A DNA stretch of 6,098 bases from an uncultured bacterium (GTDB lineage: Bacteria; Actinomycetota; UBA4738; HRBIN12), in the NCBI GenBank assembly GCA_937881155.1, contig CALGFI010000140.1, positions 1-6,098 on the forward strand, written 5' to 3'. Of the stretch, positions 1-4,748 are shown piece by piece. A program made the translations under genes and the position numbers. The notes under the pieces are model-generated. The model made no database searches, was not told where the DNA came from, and saw only the letters and a program-made list of their open reading frames with translations. Each line of letters opens with the position of its first letter. Positions within the stretch are counted from its first letter, which is position 1.

Positions 1-497
1 GGTGCCGGCAGCAGCGGGCCGCGAATCGCCGGTACGAGCTCACCGCCTTCCCACGCCTCGCCGCGGAACAGCGCACGGATCGCACGCACCGTCTCCACCA
101 AGTGCCGGCGTCGCACGTTCGGCTCGAGGTACGGCAGACCGAACGCGTCGTGCTCCGCCTTGCTGAGCGAGTCGCCCGTCCCGATCCCCAGCACGAACCG
201 TCCGTCCGCGACGTCGTCGAGCGTGACGGCCTGCTTCGCGAGGAGACCCGCCGGACGGAGCGACGCTCGCGTGACGAGCGTGCCGATCGCGACGCCCCGA
301 GTGATGGACGCGACCGCGGCGAGCGTCGCGTACGCCTCAGCGGATGGCCGGTCCGACGGCGCGCCGGGTGGAAACAGGTGGTCGAAGGCGAACAGCCCGT
401 CGAAACCGAGGTCCTCGGCGCGTCGCGCGAACGTCGGGACCCCTTCCGGGTCCGACGACGTCAGTGGGAGGACGAGCCCGATCCGCAGCCGGCTCAC
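1..497 (-). CDS. Luciferase-like (LLM) F420-type oxidoreductase, C-terminally cut by window edge
   Basis: The N-terminal 165 codons of a luciferase-like monooxygenase-family TIM barrel are present; the gene continues beyond base 1, and full-length relatives have roughly 290-340 residues. Visible family marks are the first strand LRIGLVLP (residues 4-11), the helix and strand around AEDLGFDGLFAFDH (27-40), and the segment LLAKQAVTLDDVADGRF (85-101) followed by VLGIGTGD (102-109). Members use F420H2 or FMN to oxidise or reduce small molecules in the cytoplasm; many actinobacterial ones use F420. H40 matches the active-site His of F420-dependent glucose-6-phosphate dehydrogenase, but the partner Trp44 is Pro and Glu109 is Asp, so that specific activity is doubtful. 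The GTG start at 497-495 overlaps the TGA of the upstream glucokinase gene (GTGA, 4 bases). No good Shine-Dalgarno precedes it, which suggests translational coupling. The family is certain; cofactor and substrate are not. Confidence 0.88.
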   Translation of the reverse strand, partial: MSRLRIGLVLPLTSSDPEGVPTFARRAEDLGFDGLFAFDHLFPPGAPSDRPSAEAYATLAAVASITRGVAIGTLVTRASLRPAGLLAKQAVTLDDVADGRFVLGIGTGDSLSKAEHDAFGLPYLEPNVRRRHLVETVRAIRALFRGEAWEGGELVPAIRGPLLPA

Positions 498-1453
498 GCC
501 CGCATGCGCCCGAGCTCTTCGAGCGCGAGGGTCGCCGCGCCGACCGCTCCGGCGTCGTTGCCGAGCCGAGCGGCGACGATCGGGACGCGGGGACGATGCT
601 CCTCGCCCTCCACCGCGTCGACGAACGCGGCCCTCGCGGGCTCGAGCAGCAGGTCTCCGGCGACCACGGCCCCGCCCCCAACGACGACGATCTGCGGGTC
701 GATGATGTTCACGAGCCCCGCGATCCCCTCGCCCAGTCGCCGCCCCGCCTCGGCCAGGACGCCGATCGCGACGTCGTCACCTCGCGTCGCCGCCTCGGTC
801 ACCAGCTGACCCGTCACGCTCTCCGGATCGCCGCTTGCCAGCCGGGCGAGAAGGGAGTCGGGGTACGCTCGCGCCCGCTCACGACCGAGGCGGTCGATCG
901 CCCTGCCACCGGCGACCTGCTCCCAGCAACCGAGGTTGCCGCAACCACACTTCGGTCCGCCCGGCTCGACGATGATGTGACCGATCTCGGCGGCGAAACC
1001 GTACGCGCCCCGGAACAGCCGTCCGTCCGAGACGATGCCGCCCCCGATCCCGGTTCCGACGGCGACGAGAAGCATGTGGCGATAGCCGCGACCGGCTCCG
1101 AAGCGGTACTCGCCGTAGGCGGCCATGCTTGCGTCGTTGTCGACCTGACACGGGAGGCCGATCGCGTCGCGCATTCGCGACGCGATCGGCAGTTCCCGCC
1201 ACGCGAGGTTGGGCGCGAATCGCAAGCTGCCGTCGGCGGCGTCGACCATCCCGGCCGCCCCGATGCCGATAGCGAGCACGTCGTCGGTGACCATCTGGCG
1301 GGCGAGCTCGATCATCTGCGCCAGCGTCGCTTCTTCGTCGTCGGCGCGAGTCGCGGCCTTCCTCCGATCGAGGATCTCGCCGTCGCGCGCAACGCGGAAC
1401 GCGTTGATCTTGGTTCCGCCGACGTCGAGGCCGATCGCTTCGCCCTCGCCCAC
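494..1453 (-). CDS. glkA: ROK-family glucokinase
   Basis: This 319-residue protein has the usual length of an ATP-dependent ROK sugar kinase, which phosphorylates glucose to glucose 6-phosphate in the cytoplasm. The phosphate-binding motif DVGGTK lies at 10-15 and the catalytic Asp is D107 in VDNDA (104-108). The second ATP-binding stretch is GTGIGGGI (133-140). Sugar- and zinc-site residues are E156 and H159 in AEIGH, then the ROK cysteine cluster CGCGNLGCWEQ (169-179), with zinc ligands C169, C171 and C176. IVVVGGGAVVAGD (255-267) is the C-terminal nucleotide-binding segment. Overall pattern resembles Streptomyces GlkA as I remember it, with no DNA-binding N-terminal domain, so it is a kinase and not a NagC/XylR-type repressor. 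The start is GTG at 1453; an in-frame TGA (the stop of the preceding gene) lies 24 bases upstream, so no longer start exists. A Shine-Dalgarno is weak or absent, suggesting reinitiation. Glucose is the likely but unproven substrate; fructose, mannose or another sugar is possible. Confidence 0.92.
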   Translation of the reverse strand: MGEGEAIGLDVGGTKINAFRVARDGEILDRRKAATRADDEEATLAQMIELARQMVTDDVLAIGIGAAGMVDAADGSLRFAPNLAWRELPIASRMRDAIGLPCQVDNDASMAAYGEYRFGAGRGYRHMLLVAVGTGIGGGIVSDGRLFRGAYGFAAEIGHIIVEPGGPKCGCGNLGCWEQVAGGRAIDRLGRERARAYPDSLLARLASGDPESVTGQLVTEAATRGDDVAIGVLAEAGRRLGEGIAGLVNIIDPQIVVVGGGAVVAGDLLLEPARAAFVDAVEGEEHRPRVPIVAARLGNDAGAVGAATLALEELGRMRA

Positions 1454-1477
1454 GCGGAGTTGCTTACAGGCGTTCGG

Positions 1478-2596
1478 TCAGAAACGCAACAGGGCGCCGA
1501 TCCCGTCGAGCTCCTGCAGGCCCTCGTCGAGGACGACCTCGACCCTCGCCCCCGTGCGGAACGCGGCCGCCACCGCCGACTCCACGACATCGGGCACGCG
1601 CTGCATGGTCTCGCCGCAGGTCGGGCACCTGCCCACACGCGTCGTCAGTCGCCCGCACGCGCCGCACGCAGCTCCCGGCGCCGACAGATCGAACGACACG
1701 ACGAGCTCGTCGACGCGCGCTTCCGAGATCGCCCGAAGCGTGTCCTCCAGGCCGATCACACCTCGGTCGGTCGCCGCGGCTCGCGAGAGGCGCTCGACCG
1801 CGCTCCGTTCGCGCTCGCGCTCCGCGTCCTCCTCGCGCTGGAGGATCCGGTCGAGAACATCGGCCCGCGAGGCGGTCATCGGCAACGTGAATGTTGCTCG
1901 GACCCTCCGTCGAAGGTAATCGTGCAAGGACGCCTCGAGCTCGTGCTGCGCCTCGGGCGGACCGGCCAGCGCAAGCTGCTCGAACCTGGTGCGTCGCCAC
2001 AGCTTGAACAGCACGTCGGCGACGTGCTTGATGTGCCGGGTCCGGTGGTCGTCCACGTGTCGCTGCATCCGCATCTGCGCCCATCCGCCCTGGTCGTGGC
2101 GGCCCGGCACGTCGTCCCACAGGTCGCTGACCTCATCGATCCGCCCCATATCGACGAGGAACAGCCGCGCCTTCTCGAAGTCGACGAGCGCCACCCCCGT
2201 CGGCCTGTACGTCTCGACGAGCGACTTGAGCGGCACGAGATCGGCCTCCGGGGCGACGATTGCACGATCGCGGACGGGCCTCGAGACACGCACCACCTCC
2301 CACAACCCCGCGCCGTTCGACGAGAACATCGCCAGCCCCTTCGTGTCGCCGCGATCGAACTCGTCTCGCACGAACTCCGACATCGCTGCGACGTCGCGAT
2401 CGACCGAGCGGATCGCGTCGCGGTCGAGAGCCCGCGCCTGGCCACGGGCGTTCCGGAGGAGGTCGTCGAGCCGCAGCTCGTAGTCGGTCTTTCGCGGGTA
2501 CCGGCGCCCGTCGACCGTGACGTACACCGACGTGACAGGAAGGGCGGCGTCCCACTCCGCGAGCTTCCGGAGAAGTCCGCGGTCGAGCTCGCTCAT
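1478..2596 (-). CDS. eRF1/Vms1-like protein (bacterial release-factor-like, baeRF type) with zinc ribbon
   Basis: A 372-residue protein with the three-part plan of archaeal/eukaryotic release factor 1. Residues 1 to about 120 form an N-terminal domain ending in GLAMFSS (87-93). A middle domain starts near VPLKSLVETY (121-130) and carries GGWAQ (170-174) followed by RMQRH (176-180), equivalent in position to the catalytic GGQ loop; Q174 is the candidate hydrolytic residue. AGPPEAQHEL (211-220) corresponds to the GGPG region of eRF1. A charged, probably coiled-coil stretch (about 251-275) leads to an L7Ae-like domain (about 285-372) with a zinc ribbon C311-C314/C324-C327 and the eRF1-like ending GIGALLRF. 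I see no NIKS stop-codon-reading motif. The likely role is therefore peptidyl-tRNA hydrolysis in ribosome rescue or stress, as in Vms1/ANKZF1, and not codon-specific termination; this is inference. The ATG overlaps the upstream stop as ATGA, with a GAGAGGA ribosome site at 2607-2613. The protein is sometimes annotated merely as hypothetical. Confidence 0.85.
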   Translation of the reverse strand: MSELDRGLLRKLAEWDAALPVTSVYVTVDGRRYPRKTDYELRLDDLLRNARGQARALDRDAIRSVDRDVAAMSEFVRDEFDRGDTKGLAMFSSNGAGLWEVVRVSRPVRDRAIVAPEADLVPLKSLVETYRPTGVALVDFEKARLFLVDMGRIDEVSDLWDDVPGRHDQGGWAQMRMQRHVDDHRTRHIKHVADVLFKLWRRTRFEQLALAGPPEAQHELEASLHDYLRRRVRATFTLPMTASRADVLDRILQREEDAERERERSAVERLSRAAATDRGVIGLEDTLRAISEARVDELVVSFDLSAPGAACGACGRLTTRVGRCPTCGETMQRVPDVVESAVAAAFRTGARVEVVLDEGLQELDGIGALLRF

Positions 2597-2874
2597 TCGA
2601 TGTCGATCCTCTCGAGCCGGCGCGACGTCTCGTCCTTCCGTTCGAGATCATCCGCGCGCGCGTCGATGACCGCGCGCGCCGCGAGGAAGAACTCACGCGC
2701 CGCGTTCAGCAGGTGCTCCACCGCGTCGGGCGACGATCCCTGTGTCGCCGTGACCGCCATGCAGATCGGGCAGAACGCCACCGTGCACACCGGTCTCGTC
2801 GAGGCGTCCCCGCTCGTGTCGGCGGTCACGCGTCCGGTCCGTTGACGGCCCGACTTCGCCTTGGCCTCAGCCAC
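2593..2874 (-). CDS. Small CPxC-motif protein, function unknown
   Basis: A 93-residue soluble protein with no signal peptide or membrane segment. It has a basic, probably disordered start (residues 1-28), a cysteine patch C30, C35, C38 (CTVAFCPIC) and a helical second half (about 48-75) that ends in a charged tail (about 76-93). The CPIC motif followed by an amphipathic helix resembles short actinobacterial proteins encoded near glucokinase or ArsA-like genes, but I cannot assign a named family with confidence. The three cysteines could bind a metal together with a partner or form a disulfide. The gene begins six bases after the ArsA-like stop and overlaps the eRF1-like start by four (ATGA), so it is a genuine operon member and not a chance frame. 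The GTG start at 2874 is chosen because an in-frame TGA lies just upstream; GAGGA at 2886-2890 is 11 bases away, slightly long. A later GTG at codon 16 is a possible alternative start. Confidence 0.78.
   Translation of the reverse strand: MAEAKAKSGRQRTGRVTADTSGDASTRPVCTVAFCPICMAVTATQGSSPDAVEHLLNAAREFFLAARAVIDARADDLERKDETSRRLERIDIE
2607..2613 (-). promoter_or_regulatory. Ribosome binding site of the eRF1-like gene
   Basis: GAGAGGA on the minus strand lies 10 bases before the ATG at 2596, inside the coding end of the small CPxC gene. It supports the ATG overlapping the upstream stop as the true start. The same heptamer precedes the pimB-like gene. Confidence 0.5.
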
Positions 2875-2880
2875 GCTCGG

Positions 2881-4098
2881 TCATGTCCTCTGCGTTCCTG
2901 ATGCCTCCCCGCCCGCCGAATGCGTGGCGGTGTCCGTCGGAGCGAAGGCGATCTCGAGATGGTCGCCGACGAAGTTCGCGCCGCGCACCTCGAGCCGCTG
3001 CAGCGTCTGGGGGAGCGCGAGGTTCCGCTTGTACGTGCCGACGCGAACGTAGAGCTCATCGCCTCGTCGATGGATGTCCATGTCCTCGCGCGAGACGAAT
3101 GGCAGGCGCATCACCAGGACGTACCCACGTCCGCGCCGCCGCACGCGGATCGGGTGGTCCTGGAACAGCACGTCGACGACTCGGCGGGCCCCGTACACCT
3201 CGTGGCCCATGTCCTCGAGCAGCGGGACGCCCACCATCTCGCGGTCGAACAGCTTGGCGGTGAGGATCGGAACCGGCTCGAACGACTCCTTCACCGTCTG
3301 CAGGTGCTCGGCCTGGATGTCCTTCCACTTGCCGAAGTAGGGGTCGGTGACGTCCTCGGGGATAATCCGATTCACGACCACGGCGTCCACGCGGTACCCG
3401 AACAACCCGAGGTACGTGTACGTGCGGCGCGCCTCCGCGATGACCATCTTCTCCGGGTTGACGACGAGCCGAACGGTCGAAGACTTCTCGTCCGTCAGGA
3501 TCCGGTGCACCGCGTCGAGGTTGTGGTGCAATCGTTCGACCGCGGCGAAGAACCGATCGCCGGCGATCGGCAGCGACGTCATCTTCGTCACGATCGGCCG
3601 GACGCCGCGGACGAGCCGGCGCTGCACGGGGAAGATGCGCTCGATGTACCAGTTCATGATCTCCGGCAGCGACAGGAGTCGCAGCGTCTCAGCGGTCGGT
3701 GCGCAATCCACCACGAGCAGGTCGTACTTGCCCTCCTCGACGTGCGTCTTCACGTCGATCAGGCTGAAGATCTCGTCGAGGCCCGGGATCACCGAGAGCT
3801 CCTCTGCCTGGATCGTGTCGACGCCGGCCCAGTTCATGAGCTGTACGAAGTAGTCCTGGATCTCGCGCCAGTTGGTCTCGAGCCGGCCTTGCGCGTCGAT
3901 CTGCTCGGCCCACAGGTTGTCCGTGACCGGGGTCGCGTGCTCGCCGATCTGGGTGTCGAACGAGTCCGCGAGGGAGTGCGCGGGGTCGGTGCTCATCACC
4001 AGCGTTCTGTTACCGGACGCCGCGGCCCGAACGGCGGTTGCGGCGGCGACGGTCGTCTTTCCCACACCGCCCTTGCCGGTGAAGAGCAGGACGCGCAT
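2881..4098 (-). CDS. ArsA/Get3-family ATPase with C-terminal HSP20-like domain
   Basis: A 405-residue P-loop ATPase of the ArsA/Get3 branch. The deviant Walker A GKGGVGKTT is at 8-16 (signature Lys9, Lys14), switch I STDPAHS at 36-42, and switch II DCAPTAETLR at 131-140, where the usual Gly of APTGxTLR is Ala136. NPEK (214-217) and VVNRIIPE (241-248) complete the nucleotide site. After about residue 325 comes a beta-rich alpha-crystallin/HSP20-like domain (PIRVRR to LEIAF, about 326-395), then a short disordered tail. It has one ATPase half only, so it should dimerise like Get3. C132 is its sole cysteine, so the arsenite-binding cysteines of ArsA and the Get3 CxxC are both missing; an arsenite pump role is unlikely. 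From memory it corresponds to the Rv2184c type. It probably acts as an ATP-driven chaperone or targeting factor in the cytoplasm, which is inference. The ATG at 4098 is immediately followed by the P-loop strand; no strong Shine-Dalgarno is present, and leaderless initiation is possible. It is the first gene of the five-gene unit. Confidence 0.92.
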   Translation of the reverse strand: MRVLLFTGKGGVGKTTVAAATAVRAAASGNRTLVMSTDPAHSLADSFDTQIGEHATPVTDNLWAEQIDAQGRLETNWREIQDYFVQLMNWAGVDTIQAEELSVIPGLDEIFSLIDVKTHVEEGKYDLLVVDCAPTAETLRLLSLPEIMNWYIERIFPVQRRLVRGVRPIVTKMTSLPIAGDRFFAAVERLHHNLDAVHRILTDEKSSTVRLVVNPEKMVIAEARRTYTYLGLFGYRVDAVVVNRIIPEDVTDPYFGKWKDIQAEHLQTVKESFEPVPILTAKLFDREMVGVPLLEDMGHEVYGARRVVDVLFQDHPIRVRRRGRGYVLVMRLPFVSREDMDIHRRGDELYVRVGTYKRNLALPQTLQRLEVRGANFVGDHLEIAFAPTDTATHSAGGEASGTQRT

Positions 4099-4106
4099 CC
4101 GAGCGT

Positions 4107-4112
4107 AGCCTA
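4107..4112 (-). promoter_or_regulatory. Possible -10 box for leaderless arsA-like operon transcript
   Basis: TAGGCT on the minus strand fits the actinobacterial -10 pattern TANNNT and ends 8 bases before the ATG at 4098, so transcription could begin at or next to the start codon. No good -35 hexamer is visible at 16-18 bases spacing. The lack of a clear Shine-Dalgarno before the ATG is consistent with a leaderless message. This rests on a short motif only. Confidence 0.35.
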
Positions 4113-4142
4113 CCCGCCGGGGCGCTTCCCGCGGCGACGTCC

Positions 4143-4160
4143 CGCGTGGAGCGCCACGTG
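4143..4160 (-). terminator. Weak stem-loop between the SRPBCC and ArsA-like genes
   Basis: A 7-base-pair stem (one G-T wobble) with a 4-base AGCG loop lies 40 bases past the SRPBCC stop, in the 101-base gap before the ArsA-like gene. No T-run follows on either strand. It may attenuate or end the SRPBCC transcript, or mean nothing; the rest of the gap shows only the possible -10 box. Confidence 0.3.
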
Positions 4161-4199
4161 AGTGGAGCGAACGTCGTGCGGCCCGCGCGGACGAGTGGT

Positions 4200-4643
4200 T
4201 CAGACGCCCTCGACGCGGCCCTTCAGCCCGTCGAGCGCGTTCTCGATGACGCGACGCTCGCCTTGGGTCCTGACGAACCCGGGCAGCAGCACGCCCAGAT
4301 CGACCGACAACCGGTAGATCACCTTGGTCTCGCGGTCGTCGACCTGGGACAACAGGTACTCACCGGAGATGTGTGAGACGGCGCCCTGCGCTTGGGTCGA
4401 GACCCACGACATGCCGCCGTCGGCCGGCGCGTAGCGGTACGCGAGCGTGTAGCTCGCGGCGCCGAGGACCGGTACCTCCACCTCGAAGTGCACCTTCGTG
4501 CCGAGGCCTCCTTCGCCCCGCTCGAGGACGCGAACGGACTTCACCTCGGCCCACTCCGGATACGCCTCGAAGTCCGTCAGCACGTCCATGATCTCCGCGG
4601 CCGATGCGTTGATGACGGTCTGGCCCTCTGTCTGCTCGCTCAT
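4200..4643 (-). CDS. SRPBCC (START/Bet v1-like, polyketide-cyclase-type) lipid-binding protein
   Basis: A 147-residue single-domain protein of the SRPBCC helix-grip fold, at normal family length. Features are a first strand QTVINASAAEIMDVL (8-22), the hallmark DFEAYPEW (24-31) of the coenzyme Q-binding/polyketide cyclase subgroup, alternating strands to about residue 115 (including TKVIYRLSVDL at 106-116), and the long C-terminal helix 123-147 with ERRVIENALDGLKGRVEG. The fold encloses a hydrophobic cavity that binds lipids or other apolar ligands; no catalytic residues can be assigned. The ending and motif spacing resemble, from memory, mycobacterial TB16.3 (Rv2185c), which is likewise next to an ArsA-like gene and a pimB gene. 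No signal peptide is seen, so it is cytoplasmic. The ATG at 4643 has no Shine-Dalgarno but a TAGCAT box 10 bases upstream. A ligand among envelope lipid intermediates is a guess from context. Confidence 0.88.
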   Translation of the reverse strand: MSEQTEGQTVINASAAEIMDVLTDFEAYPEWAEVKSVRVLERGEGGLGTKVHFEVEVPVLGAASYTLAYRYAPADGGMSWVSTQAQGAVSHISGEYLLSQVDDRETKVIYRLSVDLGVLLPGFVRTQGERRVIENALDGLKGRVEGV

Positions 4644-4653
4644 GCGGAGACCG

Positions 4654-4659
4654 ATGCTA
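4654..4659 (-). promoter_or_regulatory. Possible -10 box for the SRPBCC gene
   Basis: TAGCAT on the minus strand fits TANNNT and ends 10 bases before the ATG, giving a leader of only a few bases. A promoter here is expected because a strong hairpin separates this gene from the pimB-like gene upstream. No convincing -35 is seen. Confidence 0.4.
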
Positions 4660-4715
4660 CTAACGCGACCACGCCGTTCCCCCGATGCGGCCGAGACCGA
4701 CCGGAGATCGCACTT

Positions 4716-4747
4716 CCCGAACGAGATCCCACGTGTTCTCGTTCGGG
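4716..4747 (-). terminator. Strong hairpin terminator after the pimB-like gene
   Basis: A perfect 11-base-pair inverted repeat (CCCGAACGAGA at 4716-4726 pairing with TCTCGTTCGGG at 4737-4747) has a 10-base loop. It starts one base past the TAG stop of the pimB-like gene. No T-run follows on either strand, as in many actinobacterial hairpin terminators. It most likely ends the pimB-like transcript and insulates the SRPBCC gene; mRNA 3'-end protection is an alternative. Confidence 0.65.
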
Positions 4748-4748
4748 C

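Noticed and set aside
311..340. Possible CRISPR, tandem repeat or mobile-element end in this window
   Set aside because: I found no repeated units with spacers, no transposase-like protein and no terminal inverted repeats here or elsewhere in the window; the short repeats seen are those expected of GC-rich coding DNA.
102..809. A 235-codon plus-strand frame, with further frames over the same stretch
   Set aside because: It overlaps the luciferase-like and glucokinase genes antisense and reads as Arg/Ser/Pro-rich sequence without family features.
494..1453. ROK protein as a transcriptional repressor (NagC/XylR type)
   Set aside because: The protein begins almost directly with the DVGGTK motif, so there is no room for a winged-helix DNA-binding domain.
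344..2845. An 833-codon open frame on the plus strand
   Set aside because: It runs antisense through the glucokinase, eRF1-like and small-protein genes, each with clear family motifs. Its translation is low-complexity Arg/Asp/Val-rich, as expected of the antisense of GC-rich codons, with no recognisable domain.
2881..4098. Arsenite-pump ATPase (ars operon)
   Set aside because: There is only one ATPase half, a single cysteine, an added HSP20-like domain and no arsenic resistance partner in the window.
2920..4161. A 413-codon open frame on the plus strand
   Set aside because: It is the antisense shadow of the ArsA-like gene; the peptide is rich in His, Arg, Asp and Val and shows no motif.
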